Assembly (NCBI GenBank): GCA_963971535.1
Contig: OZ020598.1
Location: forward strand, 94,131,360-94,195,359
Direction of reading: 5' to 3'
DNA: 64,000 bases
From: Notolepis coatsorum
Taxonomy: Eukaryota > Chordata > Actinopteri > Aulopiformes > Paralepididae
The position numbers and the translations under genes were made by a program. The notes under the pieces were generated by a model. That model made no database searches and was not told the DNA's origin. It saw only the letters and a list, made by a program, of their open reading frames with translations. Each line of letters starts with the position of its first letter. The first letter of the stretch is position 1. Of this stretch, positions 31,151 through 43,934 are shown piece after piece.

Positions 31151-32841
31151 CAGTGGCGGCTGGTCAATAGGGGCGCTAGAGCGCCGCCCTCCCTGGTTAA
31201 AAGAGAGAAGAAGAAGGATTTTTTTATTTTTAATTTTTTTTAGAGTCCTAGAAATAAAATAAACATGTTTAACACTTTGGGTGCCGGGAGCCGTCTTTAG
31301 ACGTCTTTGCTGGCCATGCTAAAGTTGCCGGGGGACGCTGTACGTCGTCTTTATATCAATATTTCAAAAATCTGCGATCGGATTCATAATGTCCCTCCGC
31401 TGGCCTGTGATCCACCAGCAGGACCCACTGAGCTCTCTGGCGGTTCAGGAGCGCCATCTGGTGGCCGATCGGCGCAAGCGCTTAACAGGAAGCGCACTAG
31501 AGGTTTTGCTAGACGTCCGTATTGCTTCCGGCCACTCGGTACATGTCCCGTGACTCTAGCTCGTCACTCTACATAGCGATCGATTGCCAATAACTCGATA
31601 AACAACATGATTTGGACGTATATACCATTATACAAGCTGGAGATGGACCGGGTAATAATATATCCCATAATGATAAAATTTCTACTCGACGATGATCGCC
31701 CAACGGCGCGCGGAGACTGGGGTGAGTTTCAGCGTGTAACGTTACCGTCTTCGATAATAACTGATATTATCAACATTTGACCCACATTAGATGATTGGTA
31801 TAACGCTGCCCACGGAATTATAAACGCCCCCTCGCCCATCCGGTCAACATCAGATGACGTGTAGTAACTTCTAGAAGTACGTCTAGTTGGAATTTTTTAT
31901 ATCGCGCTGATTGCCATCAAACTGTATTTCATCATCAATATAATGCATTTGGGGCTATATATCACGTTCTGGAGAAAGCTGCAGAAAGAGATGAAAACAT
32001 ACTTATACATTAGACCATACTTTACTATGAATATGTGAATGAAAAAGTTTAACGTTGCTACACAATGAACAATACATATAGGACTTTGAATGGGCCCTAA
32101 TAATGGCAATGTAGCAATAGAATTTAAAAAGTTATAGCCCTGCAAAGAAGGGGACTTTCTCCATAGACAAATAGCGCTGGCAATCTATGGTATATCATTA
32201 ATTTAACCTTAGGCAACCAAAGTGTTAAAATGAATAATATTTACTCATTTTAAGTGTTTGTGTTTCCAATGCACAATATAACGTTAATATATCAAATATA
32301 AATAATTGTTTTCATTAACAGGAAGTGACTGTCTGATATAGAATCATACCGCCTCTATACTTTCCATAGCCGCATTTCTCCTGGGCTAGACGTGGGCGTG
32401 CACTGGTTTCATCGCTGTATCCGTCGCAGCCAATCAGTGCGTAATTCGCTGTGCGTTGAAATATGATGTATTATGATGGAAACCGGGCGCGTTTTCAAGC
32501 GATCTATTATCATCTAAGCAAGCAGCGTCAATACTTTCCGTAGCCGCATTTCTCGGAGACGCTCTCTGATTGGCCGACGGAAATGGGCAAAGACAGACTT
32601 ATTCATTCATTCATCACAGTACTGTTGTGTTGTGCTAACAAGCTATTTGGCTAATAGCTGGATGCAGTCTGGACAGAGTGGACATCAACAGTCTGGGACT
32701 GTGGGACAACAGTGGACATAATTATACACTTTATCAAGCCCTCCTCGACCATGTAAACAGTGAGTTAATTCGGTCTCTCTCTCTCTCTCTAACGTTGGTA
32801 AGTCGCGCCCACCCAAATGTAGTTCACACCGGCCGCCACTG
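31151..32841. mobile_element. DNA transposon with CAGTGGCGGC termini
   Basis: The left end CAGTGGCGGCTGGTC and the right end GGCCGCCACTG are inverted repeats bounding 1.7 kb. This terminus is common in fish, probably hAT-like. The 8-bp flanks do not match, so class assignment is weak. A piggyBac-like MITE (31273-32224) is nested inside. The interior also has two similar CTTTCC[A/G]TAGCCGCATTTCTC segments near 32358 and 32537. There is no transposase. Confidence 0.6.
31273..32224. mobile_element. piggyBac-like MITE, TTAA flanks
   Basis: CACTTTGGGTGCCGGGAG at the left and GGCAACCAAAGTG at the right are inverted, and both abut TTAA (31269-31272 and 32225-32228). It is 952 bp with no transposase frame. 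Confidence 0.7.
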
Positions 32842-32859
32842 ACAAGAACCACTCCTGTT

Positions 32860-33967
32860 CTTTTTAATTTTTTAAAGTGACCTTTTCATTGTGTAAAGTG
32901 ACCGTTGAGTGTGAGCGTGTGCAGCATGTGTGTGTGTGTGTTCATGCTAAAGTGACTGTGTGTGAGGGCGTATACAGTGTGTGTGTGTTGTGTGTGTGCT
33001 CATGTGTGTGTGGAGAGTTCAGTGTTCAAGATTCTGATGGCCTGGGGGAAGAAGCTGAGCCGAAGTCTCTCTGTCCTAGTTGCTGGTGTGCGCAGGCGTT
33101 TGCCTGACCGCAGCAGCTTGAACAGGCTGTTGTTGGGGTGGTGAGGGTCTTTCATTATTTTGCAGGCTCTGGATTTGCACCTCTTGTTATATAAGACCTG
33201 CAGGGGTGGTAGTGCAATACCCATGGTACGCTCGGCTGAGCGCACCACTCTGTGTAGGGCCTTCTTGTCCTGTGCCTTGCTGTTTCCATACCAGGCAGTG
33301 ATGTTTCCAGTCAAGATGCTCTCTACAGCTCCGGAGTAGAAGGACTGGAGTATCTTCCCCGATACTCTGAACTTCCTTAACTGTCTCAGGTGGTAGAGGC
33401 GCTGCTTCGCCTTCTTTACGACTGAGTCTATGTGTGTTGTCCATGTCAGGTCTTCTGAGATGTGGACCCCCAGGTACTTAAAGCTGCTCACCCTGTCCAC
33501 GGTAGCCCCGTTTATCCACAGTGGTGTGTGTGTCCCCTGCTGTGTTCTCCTAAAATCCACGATCAGCTCCTTGGTTTTATCAATGTTCAGGAGCAGGCTG
33601 TTGTCCTGACACCAGCGTGCCAGTGCATCAACCTCCTCCCGGTAGGCCTTCTCTTTGTTGTCAGAGATCAGCCCCACCACCACTGTGTTGTCCGCAAACT
33701 TCACTATGGAGTTGGAGCTGAACTTGGCCACACAGTCATGTTTGTATATAGTGAATACAGCAGGGGGCTCAGAACACAGCCCTGTGGGGACCCGATACTC
33801 AGGGTGATGGTGTTGGAGGTCTGACCCCCCACCCTGACCGCCTGGGGCCTCTCACTCAGAGCGGAGCTCAGACCCAGCTCGATCAGCTTGTCCACCAGTC
33901 TGGTGGGGACTATGGTGTTGAACGCTGAGCTATAGTCAATGAACAACAGTCTCACATAGCCCCACAT
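32860..33967 (-). mobile_element. Rex1-like LINE fragment (RT C-terminal half)
   Basis: The reverse strand encodes [38 protein letters not shown], then after a frame change KFADNTVVVGLISDN, LNIDKTKELIVDFRRTQQG and a long C-terminal region (VESILTGNITAWYGNSKAQD, SFFPQAIRILN). These match the common fish Rex1-type RT. The catalytic box reads FADN instead of FADD. About 10 residues are missing before RPQAVRVG. A frameshift lies near 33720. It is a dead 5'-truncated copy. GT-rich sequence (32925-33012) forms its 3' side. Confidence 0.85.
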
Positions 33968-34105
33968 GGGAGTGGATTGTCACTCGCGTCCCGCTCCCGT
34001 GATTCAATAATTATTATTATTAATACACGTTATTCCACCTTTCCTACAATAACTCTAGCGCAAAGTGCTTCACTGCACTAACATAGACATAACATGGGCA
34101 TTTAA

Positions 34106-34890
34106 CTCATTGACCGCCATGCTGTTTTCCCAAAGCGCCAGCGTTATTGACCATTTTAGCGATGTTTGAGGACCCATCGTGTGTTCTGTATTATAGTTAT
34201 GGAGACAATAGTATGGCTCATTTGACAGACATTGTTCATAGTCCAACACTGACTAACCAGTTCATCTCTACAACTTTAGTTTGTGCGCTATTCCATGCTA
34301 AACATCGCCCCTTTTCAAAATAATCCAGTCTTTTTTCATAGATCGTGAGATATGACGCGTTATATGCATTATGCCCAAATCGTTCGGGTTGCTCGCCTGA
34401 AACCCCAAATACTTCCAAATCAAAGGTATATATACCATGCCAAAAGCATGTTTTAGGTCCGGTAAAATACGATGCTGTGATTGGTACAAAAGCATGTTTT
34501 AGGTAAAAAAAATACCAGCAGGTTACCTAAAATAGACCTTACCTCAGTCAGAAGGTACTCCAAAATGAATAAATCCCAGTGGCCATGGCGATCGCAATTA
34601 CTCGTGTATATTGGGCATTGCTATCATATGGGAAAGAATAGGTCTGAGGCACCAAATCTCCGACCGATTGCTATGTCCTGGTCCACTCCGAGGCGGAAGC
34701 AGCCCGAGGTAACTCGGTACTGGAAGACAACTGATATCCCCAGTTCAAAAGATAGGCGATACTGCCACCTGGTGGGATTCGATCGTCATTGCAATTCCAA
34801 CGTAGGCAGCTGTGCCTACGCTCGGAGACACAGGCAGCTCCGAGCGTTGGCGACGAAACACGAGTATACTCGTTTTTGGCGCCCAATGAG
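34106..34890. mobile_element. piggyBac-like MITE, TTAA flanks
   Basis: Ends CTCATTGACCGCCATGC and its partner ...GGCGCCCAATGAG are inverted around 785 bp, with TTAA on both sides (34102-34105 and 34891-34894). AAGCATGTTTTAGGT is duplicated near 34445 and 34490. Confidence 0.65.
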
Positions 34891-35084
34891 TTAATAGACA
34901 GAATAAAAGCAATGCTTAAAATAAGAAAAATTATAAATGCATGCAGGTAATAATGCAACCCGTCCTGTTCCCATTTGTTTATTTCATTTTAACTAAAGGG
35001 TACGTTCCGGCTTAGACAATCCGGCCACAGTTTCGTAGTCGTTGGTAAATGTAAAATTGTTGGTACTGACTAAGTACATTAATA

Positions 35085-35480
35085 AGATAAGATATTCCTT
35101 TATTGATCCCCTTGGGGAAATTCACGCATCATACTGTAGCATCAGGGCGGAGGGGGGGTACAGGTATGGGCAGGGTAATGACATAAATATAGGCATACAA
35201 TTATAGTACGGTAAAAAAAATAACTAAGCGGTGTAAACAATATAATTAACTCTGAATATAAGCATATGGGCTAGTAGGCAGTGTAATCAAAGGTGCAGAT
35301 GAGGGTCTGTATGCCCTATCAGATATATTATACAATATTCATTATGGTCAATAACACTTATAATCTGAATATATATATATACTGTAAGTATACAGTACAC
35401 CGGTGCAGTATACGGTACCCTAACTGGCATGATATATACGTTCTAGTCCGTGCAGTGTATAGGTGAGAGTCAGATTAAGT
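35085..35480 (-). mobile_element. LINE 3'-end-like repeat (TTTATTGATCCC motif)
   Basis: ATTCCTTTATTGATCCCCTT followed by GGGGAAATTCACG is a frequent 3' end of fish LINEs. There is no coding part. Confidence 0.45.
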
Positions 35481-35926
35481 AGTTTACTAAGTAATTAAGT
35501 ACTTACTAAGTATGGGACATTTCACTTTAGTAGAACTTCTCAAGTTTCAGCAGTCCTACCTCTATCCAGTGTTGTCACATGCCCATTCAAGCTGGGGGGG
35601 GGGGGGGGGGGGGGCACGTGGCCCAAACGGACATGCGTTAACAACTGACATGCATTTTTGTACGTATGTGTCTGTAGCCTGTGTCTGTCCCTCAAGCTTG
35701 TTTACATTGTCAGACAACTGACACAAGTACTGTATAGTATAGTCTGTAAAAGGTTGACAAGAGATTAACATTGGACTCCATCAGTTGGATATGTGACACT
35801 GTTTTGATTCCACATAATAGAAGGTGATATTTTTGTGATCCTTTATTTTTCACCATGTGAGGTTGGACACAATGTAATTGTGTGATTTGGTTTAGAAGTG
35901 TTGGGATCCAGGAAATTATCTCTGAG
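35481..35926. other. No gene seen; poly-G run
   Basis: Unique-looking sequence with a run of about 19 Gs near 35596-35614. No recognised element. Confidence 0.5.
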
Positions 35927-36289
35927 TAGGGATGCTCGATATTGGCTTTTTTACCGATACCGATATACCGATATTGTCCAACTCTTAATTTCCGATACCG
36001 ATATCAACTGATACCGATATATGCAGGGTTTCCCCCCCCAAAAAACTGAATCATTTCAGGTAATTAACATTACATATCTCGTTTTCGTGTAATTAACACA
36101 TTATGCATACTTTGACAATACATAAAATAATAATTTGTTCTTACTTGCTTGCCTGGGTAAATTAAGGTTAAATAAATGTAAATATATATATATATTTTTT
36201 GAAAACCGATACCAATATTTTTAGATATCACATTTTTATGCCAATATCGGTCGATAATATCGGTAGGCCGATAATATCGGACATCCCTA
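35927..36289. mobile_element. hAT MITE, copy 2, with perfect 8-bp duplication
   Basis: Same family as 8544-8910. Ends TAGGGATGCTCGATATTGGC and CGGACATCCCTA; duplication TCTCTGAG at 35919-35926 and 36290-36297. Confidence 0.93.
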
Positions 36290-36511
36290 TCTCTGAGTAA
36301 TGGAAAATGTAGCTTACTGTACCAATGTACCTGCCTGTTGTACTATGTGTCTATCTGAGAGTAAAGTTGGACACTGCATTGTGTGAGTACTCGTATTACA
36401 TTTAGCAGGTCAATATGGCCACCTGTTGCCTATTGTTGCCATACCTGTAGAATGTCTTGGCGTCTCCACGTCACTATATTCTGCCCGTTGCAACGTATTT
36501 TTCCTTGCAAC

Positions 36512-36832
36512 TAGTGATGCACGATATATCGGCCGATATGGCAGTTTTTTTTACACATCGGTATCAGTCCGATATCAAGATTGGGCCAATATAAAAAAAA
36601 AATATATTTTTGTATACATGTTTTGGCCTTATATAGTTTCAAAATATCACTCATTTCTGAAAATAAGTTACAAAAGTAAAAAGAAATTTTGGAAAATAGC
36701 TCTTTATTTGATTATCATAAAGTGTTTTCTATACAGCGATATCGACATCGGTAAATATCGGTATCGGCCAGAACAGCAATATTAATATCGGTTATCGGTA
36801 TCTGCCACAATTTTCACATCGGTGCATCACTA
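36512..36832. mobile_element. hAT MITE with TAGTGATGCACGATA ends
   Basis: Inverted ends TAGTGATGCACGATATATCG and ATCGGTGCATCACTA. The 8-bp duplication CTTGCAAC is exact at 36504-36511 and 36833-36840. Related in sequence style to, but distinct from, the TAGGGATG family. Confidence 0.92.
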
Positions 36833-36840
36833 CTTGCAAC

Positions 36841-37275
36841 ATTATTATTTTTCCTGTTTTGTTGCTTTGCTTGATTCACTTTTGAATAAACCTCTGAATG
36901 ATGAATTGACACATACTGTAGGAACTGTTTTGCACATAGGCTTCGTTGTTTCTTCCAACATGGTGGAAATAGAGTTTGGCATTCAAAACCTTCTGTGAAA
37001 GGCCTCTATTTTATCTTGGATAATGTCTTCATGTCCTGTGAAAATAATTCCCACGTATTTGTATTTGGTTACCAAATGACGTAAGCCTACGTCCAGTAAA
37101 AGTGCTTGTTTTTACCACTGAACAGAAATCTTGCTCAAACAGAAATCCTGTGAGGTGCTACCTTAGCATTATCTAAAAGTTAAGAACAATGTGATAGTGT
37201 TTGTGCATTTCCAAATTGTGCCTGCAACATGTCACCCACTTCACGTAACGTTCATAGACTTACTGACTATTGATA
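36841..37275. other. No gene seen
   Basis: Non-repetitive-looking AT-rich DNA without recognisable coding, between the hAT MITE and the L1 poly(A) side. Confidence 0.4.
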
Positions 37276-40200
37276 TTTTTTTATTTTTTTTTATACAAAC
37301 ATACATACAGACAATAACACATGACAAAAATTAAAAAGACACCCTTCAATCCCCTCCCTTCCCTAATTATAATTCAACTTGACATTCCCGCAGACATATT
37401 ACAATAGAAACAATTATTTGTTAAATAAATTATAAGAAATCACGGAAATACCAACACAAAATAAAAAATAAAAAATAAACAAATTAAATAAAAGATGAAT
37501 AACTAAACTAAACTAAAATAAAATAAAAATAAAAAAACTGATCTTCGGCTTCTCTACCCTCATCCGTTTTTTTTTTTTTTTTTCCTTTCCTATCCCTTAC
37601 CTTTCTTGTTTCCTATCTCTCTCCTTTAGATTCTAAAATTTTTCAGGAAGTGTATAAATGATGTCCATGTCCTTTCAAACTGTTCTGTCTTTCCCTTCTG
37701 TATGTACTGTATGTTAGTTTCTCCATTGCTAAGTTTTCTGACACTTCCTTTAGCCACTGTTTAGCTCCTGGCCTCTGTATCTCCTTCCAGTTCAGAGCTA
37801 TCACTCTCTTGGCTTGTAACAGACACAAATTTATCAATTTCCTCTTTCTAATATAAGCTGGAAATTTATCTGGATATAAGTGTAGTATACATAACTTAGG
37901 ATCGGTTGGGATTTCTATCTCTGTCATCTCAGATATGAGCTCCAAGATCTCTTTCCAATATTCCTGTATCTTCTCACATTCCCACATACAGTGGTACAGG
38001 GTCCCCACCTCTACCCCACACCTAGTACATTCATCCGGGATCATGGGATAAAACTTGTGTAATTTCTCTGGTGTCATATATACTCTATGTATCCACTTAT
38101 ATTGTAGGAGTTTACATCTGGTTTTAATTGAAAGTGTCTGTGACATTTCACATGCTTGTTCCCAGTCCTCTTCTGCTATTTCCACCTCCATGTCCCTCTC
38201 CCATGCCCGCAAACTGCTCAAAGAGCTCTCTTTCGATCCTGATAACAACACATCATAAAACTTGGATAATTGTCCTCTTCCCTCCATATTGCCCCTCCCC
38301 CTGTTTTTTGAGACTATAGCTCCTGATTTGAAAGTACTTAAATCTATGTGTTCTTGGGATATCAAATGTGCTTACTATCTGTTCGAAGGTCATCAACTCC
38401 CCCTCTACGTATACGTTTTTAATCCTACCTAAACCTCTTTCTGCCCAATTTTTTGATCCCCCATCATTCCTCCCCAGTTTAAATTCCTCATTCCCCCAGA
38501 TTGGTGTATACCCCGATAATTTATCCCTTCTACCTATGTGTAAGTGTGCTTTGTGCCAGATTCTTATTGTATTTTGGAGGAACGGGTTCTTTGTATGTTT
38601 TATCAATAAGCTGCTCTGTCACGAATACATATATGCATCTAGTGCAATCTTTGTCTCTTCTTTTTCTATCTCCATCCACGCTGGTATATCTGCATATTGA
38701 AAGTAGAACATTGCTGTCCTGAGCTGTGCCGCCCAGTAATAAAGCCTCATATCTGGAAGTCTAAGCCCTCCTCTGTCATACGGGAGGTAAAGGAGTGTCA
38801 GTCTCAACCTGGGCTTTTTATTGTTCCATATGAAACGTGTGAACATCGTTTTCAATCTCCGAAAGAAGGTTTCAGGCAAGGGCATTGGGATTGATTGGAA
38901 TAGGTATAGGAATTTAGGCAATATAGTCTTTTTAATAATATTCACTCTGCCTATCATTGATATTGGTAATTTGCTCCATCTTTCAAGGCTATTTTCTACA
39001 TCTGTCATTATTGGATCGTAGTTATTTTGCACTAAGTCTTTAATCTCCGGGGTTATCTTTATCCCTAAGTAAGTAAACCCTTTCCCGCTATTCATAACCG
39101 TAAGCGCTTCTTCTAATTCTTCTATTGTCAGATCTTGATCAAACTGTTTCTGTTCCTCCTCCGTTATTTTTGGGAATTCTAACCGGTCCAGGAATTCATT
39201 TTGTTGTTCTGTGTTCTTTGGGTATTCTGATTTATATAACTTTTCATAATATTCTTTAAAGGCGTTATTTATTTCTAATGGGTCATTCGTTTCAACCCCA
39301 TTCCCTAATTTGATCGTATTTATCATTCTTTCCGTTTGTGCCTTTCTAATTCTCCATGCCAGTATCTTGCCTGCTTTCTCCCCTTGGTCATAGTATGATT
39401 GTTTTAGCCACTGTAAGTCTGATGTTATCTTTGTAGTGGATAGATGTTTGTATTGGGCCTTTAATACCCGTAGTTCTCTGTTTTGTTGGGTCTTCTCCTC
39501 TATATAGCTGTTCTTCCACCTCTTACCTGTCTTTCTATGTCCTCCATTTGTTTATAGTGTTCCTTAGATTTATGTTTAGTATAGCTTATCATCTCCCCCC
39601 TTATATATGCCTTAAATGCTTCCCATCTCATCGTTGCACTTGTCTGGTCTGTATTTATGGAGAAGTATATGTCTATCTTTTCAGCTATGAAAGTCATACA
39701 TTTTGGGTTGTTGAGCCACTTGGTTTGGAGTCTGAATCTAGGGGGTGCTTTTGCTATTTCCAGCATGTTCATAGTCAACGCCATTGGAGAATGGTCAGAC
39801 AGTAATCTACTGTCATATTCACTTCCTGTAAATTAAATATCAAGCTTGTCGAAACAAAAAAATAGTCTATTCTAGAGAATGATGGCTTGCTTAGTAATTT
39901 TGAAGCGCATGAATATTCCCTCTTGTCTGGGTTTAACTTTCTCCATATCTCTACCAAGTCGAGGTCTTTCATAAATGTATCTATCACTTTCCTTGTTCTT
40001 CCGTGGGAGGTGTCCATTCCCCCTGACTTATCTATTTCCGGTCTCCTCACGCAGTTAAAGTCTCCCCCCATGATGAACTGGCCCGAGAGAGTTGCCATTT
40101 TTATAAACAGTTCTTGAAAAAACAGCGGGTCATCATTGTTTGGTCCATATATATTTACTAGGTTTATCTGTGTGGAGACTATAGTACCGTTTAGTATTAT

Positions 40201-41205
40201 AAGTCTCCCCCCCGGGTCTACAATTTTATTTCTTAAATTAAATGGTATCGACTTGTCTATTAGTATCATTACTCCTCTAGCTTGTGAGTTGAATGGTGCC
40301 GAGTAGACTTGTCCCTGCCATCTATTCTCGACTCTCTTGACATCGTCCCTAGTGCTGTGTTTCCTGTAAACAAACAATTTTTGCTCCTGATCGTTTTATC
40401 TTCCCTAGAATCTGTTTTAGCTTAATAATGTGGCTCATCCCCCTCACGTTCCAGCTCATTTTATTTCGTTCCTACCCATCCTTATGTCTTATGTTGCTCA
40501 CTCTCTTCTTGCCCTCATCCTACCTCCCTCCTTTATGTTTTGTGATGTGGTGTTCCAGCCGAAGTTTCTTGTAAAAAAAAAGAAAAAAAACACAAATAAC
40601 CCCTGACTTTCCTCTGACTTTCCTCTTTTCCGACTTCCTACAGGTACCTTCCTGCTTCCTTTTAACAGGATGCATCTTACCTACCTATCACCCTCTCCTG
40701 CCGCTCCTCCCACCTAGTATTCTCTAACCCCTTGCTCCCTTTTTCTCATTTCTGCTATTTAAAGTCTAACTTGACTAAACTATCCTCAACTTGATTCTGT
40801 ATCTCTACTCCCCCCCCCCCTCCTCCTCCCTTTCCGAGCTGAACCTTCTCGAGGAACCCTCTATTCCAGCCTCTAAACTTCTGGATCTCTATCATTTTAA
40901 TACCTTGAAACATTGAAACAAAACAAAACCAAATCCGCCACCGACCGGGCATTGACCATATCCAATACCTGTTAAGAAAGGGGATATGACCTACGAAAAC
41001 CTCTAAGCTATACCCATTACCCGTTAAGAAGGGGGGTATCTCTTATAGAGAGTTAAATCAGAACTTGCCGTACCTTTATGTAATATACCCTTCCCCTTCC
41101 TCCCCAACTCCTAACTATCCACTCCTCCTCACGTCCATGTTGGGTCCTTGACCTCTCCGTAGTGTCCCTATATAACTATCCCGTATACCTGTTTGATATT
41201 ATAAA
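37276..41205 (-). mobile_element. L1-type LINE, minus strand, internally deleted
   Basis: The poly-T at 37276-37290 is its poly(A) tail. ORF2 begins with ATG at 40459 (MSWNVRGMSHIIKLKQILGK) and continues with endonuclease motifs GVMILIDKSIPF, VNIYGPN, GGDFNCV and SRIDYFF. Near 39079 the protein jumps from EELEEALTVMNSGK directly to FTYLGIKITPEI. The RT core with its YADD box has therefore been deleted. The C-terminal region, including the CTRCGVEVGTLYHCMWECEK knuckle, persists in other frames to 37643. Several frame changes are present. It is not capable of coding an RT. Confidence 0.88.
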
Positions 41206-41575
41206 AAAAAAGTATGAACATTCCTTATGCTTTCAGCTAATGCATTGAAGCCAAAACCTTATTTTGTGAAAGTAAAAAGTGAAACTTAAGCTACTATGTG
41301 CTCTTCTGCACAGACCTATAAAATAGCTCTGCTGTGATAACACGCTTAGTATATCACAAATTATAATTTTTTATTTGAATGATTGTGGGTACTGATGTGT
41401 GAAAATGAACTAAATGGTGTTTTATTTCTATAAACAAAAACAAAAAAAGGAATACACTTTTTCTTTCTGTTAGTGTGAGTTTGTTTTATTAATTTGTTTG
41501 TCTCCTTGTCTGTCCATCTGTCTATGTGTTTCTTCCTGTGTGTGTGTGTGTGTGTGTGTCTCTCTCTGTGTGTAG
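41206..41575. other. No gene seen; ends in (TG)n
   Basis: AT-rich sequence followed by a TG/CT tract (41530-41572) that could serve as the pyrimidine tract for the island below. Confidence 0.4.
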
Positions 41576-41680
41576 GTTCCTGAGGGCCACACCGCCGCGG
41601 CTCGTTGCAGGGCAGCAGTGGGGGCCGGAGTCGTCCCCTGACGGCATCATGAGGCTGCCGAAGCGTTGCAGCTCCCACAG
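41576..41680 (+). CDS. Exon-like island, gene unknown
   Basis: A GC-rich 105-bp island lies between acceptor-like TCTCTCTCTGTGTGTAG and donor-like CCCACAG|GTGAGG. Only one + frame is open: FLRATPPRLVAGQQWGPESS, then PDGIMRLPKRCSSH. The reverse strand is also open (LWELQRFGSLMMPSGDDSGP). I recognise neither. Support is splice-site geometry and composition. It could be an exon of the gene downstream of POLR1A, or chance. Confidence 0.3.
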
Positions 41681-43312
41681 GTGAGGAGGACCAAGCCAGC
41701 TCTCTGAGTGCACCTGGGTTAGGGTTAGGTGAGGAGGACACTGAGGACCAAGCCTGCTCTCTGAGTGCACCTGGGTTAGGGTTAGGTGAGGAGGACACTG
41801 AGGACCAAGCCTGCTCTCTGAGTGCACCTGTGTTAGGGTTAGGTGAGGAGGACACTGAGGACCAAGCCTGCTCTCTGAGTGCACCTGGGTTAGGGTTAGG
41901 TGAGGAGGACACTGAGGACCAAGCCTGCTCTCTGAGTGCACCTGGGTTAGGGTTAGGTGAGGAGGACACTGAGGACCAAGCCTGCTCTCTGAGTGCACCT
42001 GGGTTAGGGTTAGGTGAGGAGGACACTGAGGACCAAGCCTGCTCTCTGAGTGCACCTGTGTTAGGGTTAGGTGAGGAGGACACTGAGGACCAAGCCTGCT
42101 CTCTGAGTGCACCTGGGTTAGGGTTAGGTGAGGAGGACACTGAGGACCAAGCCTGCTCTCTGAGTGCACCTGGGTTAGGGTTAGGTGAGGAGGACACTGA
42201 GGACCAAGCCTGCTCTCTGAGTGCACCTGGGTCAGGGTTAGGTGAGGAGGAGAGGACCAAGCCTGCTTTCTGAGTGCACCTGGGTTAGGGTTAGGTGAGG
42301 AGGAGAGGACCAAGCCTGCTCTCTGAGTGCACCTGGGTTAGGGTTAGGTGAGGAGGAGAGGACCAAGCCTGCTCTCTGAGTGCACCTGGGTTAGGGTTAG
42401 GTGAGGAGGACGCCGAGGACCAAGCCTGCTCTCTGAGTGCACCTGGGTTAGGGTTAGGTGAGGAGGACACTGAGGACCAAGCCTGCTCTCTGAGTGCACC
42501 TGGGTCAGGGTTAGGTGAGGAGGAGAGGACCAAGCCTGCTTTCTGAGTGCACCTGGGTTAGGGTTAGGTGAGGAGGAGAGGACCAAGCCTGCTCTCTGAG
42601 TGCACCTGGGTTAGGGTTAGGTGAGGAGGAGAGGACCAAGCCTGCTCTCTGAGTGCACCTGGGTTAGGGTTAGGTGAGGAGGACGCCGAGGACCAAGCCT
42701 GCTCTCTGAGTGCACCTGGGTTAGGGTTAGGTGAGGAGGACGCCGAGGACCAAGCCTGCTCTCTGAGTGCACCTGGGTTAGGGTTAGGTGAGGAGGACAC
42801 TGAGGACCAAGCCTGCTCTCTGAGTGCACCTGGGTTAGGGTTAGGTGAGGAGGAGAGGACCAAGCCTGCTCTCTGAGTGCACCTGGGTTAGGGTTAGGTG
42901 AGGAGGAGAGGACCAAGCCTGCTCTCTGAGTGCACCTGGGTCAGGGTTAGGTGAGGAGGACCAAGCCTGCTCTCTGAGTGCACCTGGGTCAGGGTTAGGT
43001 GAGGAGGACCAAGCCTGCTCTCTGAGTGCACCTGGGTTAGGGTTAGGTGAGGAGGACGCCGAGGACCAAGCCTGCTCTCTGAGTGCACCTGGGTTAGGGT
43101 TAGGTGAGCAGGACACAGAGGACCAAGCCTGCTCTCTGAGTGCACCTGGGTTAGGGTTAGGTGAGGAGGACCAAGCCTGCTCTCTGAGTGCACCTGGGTT
43201 AGGGTTAGGTGAGCAGGACACAGAGGACCAAGCCTGCTCTCTGAGTGCACCTGGGTTAGGGTTAGGTGAGGAGGACACAGAGGACCAAGCCTGCTCTCTA
43301 AGTGCACCTGGG
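41681..43312. repeat. 57-bp minisatellite with TTAGGG and donor-like GTGAGG (about 30 copies)
   Basis: The main unit is GTGAGGAGGACACTGAGGAC, then CAAGCCTGCTCTCTGAGTGC and ACCTGGGTTAGGGTTAG, 57 bp. Shorter variants of about 53 and 47 bp lack the CACTGAG or more. CACTGAG, CGCCGAG and CACAGAG subtypes are clustered. Fifty-seven is divisible by three, so both strands stay open (LGLGEEDTEDQACSLSAPG and SSPNPNPGALREQAWSSV). These frames are artefacts of the repeat. Confidence 0.95.
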
Positions 43313-43934
43313 AAGCTCTCACTTCCCGCGCTGCAGGTCGTGCTCGTGACTCACCCGGGCGCTCACGCGCTCTGCTCAGAAATACGGGGGTAACCATAGT
43401 AACATAAAAAAAACACTGTGAGAAAGCTGACAATATTCTAGCAAATTCCAGCGCTATGGATGTGATGCTGGGGCTCCAAACAACTAAAGGAATGACGATG
43501 AATGTTATTCACTGGTTGTATATTTGACTCTGTTCTGCACTGCTGTAGTCTTTTTTTGTTATACTTTATTGTGTCAAAGAAAGTAATTTTACATTTAGGT
43601 ATAGTACGTGTACCCACATACACATACATAACTGCACATATCCATACTTACATACACACACAAATGTACACGCATATTTTTAATCTTGACACTTTTTATT
43701 AAATTTTTTTACCCATCACCCATACAAAAAACCTGAGACAAAAGGGTGAGTACCAGTATAGATCCTGGACTGGTATACATCTAATATCCCTACTCGTCCC
43801 CACATACATATATAAGAAAAATAATAATGATAATAGTAAATAAATAAAAAATTAAATAATAGAAAGAAAATAAAGTAAAAAAATAAAAATAATAATAATA
43901 ATAAGTAAAAAGGCTTGAATTTTCATTGTAGGTG
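43313..43934. other. No gene seen
   Basis: A GC-rich 100 bp next to the minisatellite, then AT-rich sequence with TACATACACA and AATAATAATA simple repeats. Confidence 0.45.

Noticed and set aside
41361-43278. Proline-rich and acidic repeat proteins on both strands
   Set aside because: Translations of the 57-bp minisatellite; frames open and close with unit-length variants.
41700-43300. True interstitial telomere
   Set aside because: TTAGGG occurs only as a 12-base core in each 57-bp unit, not as a hexamer tandem, so it need not derive from a telomere.
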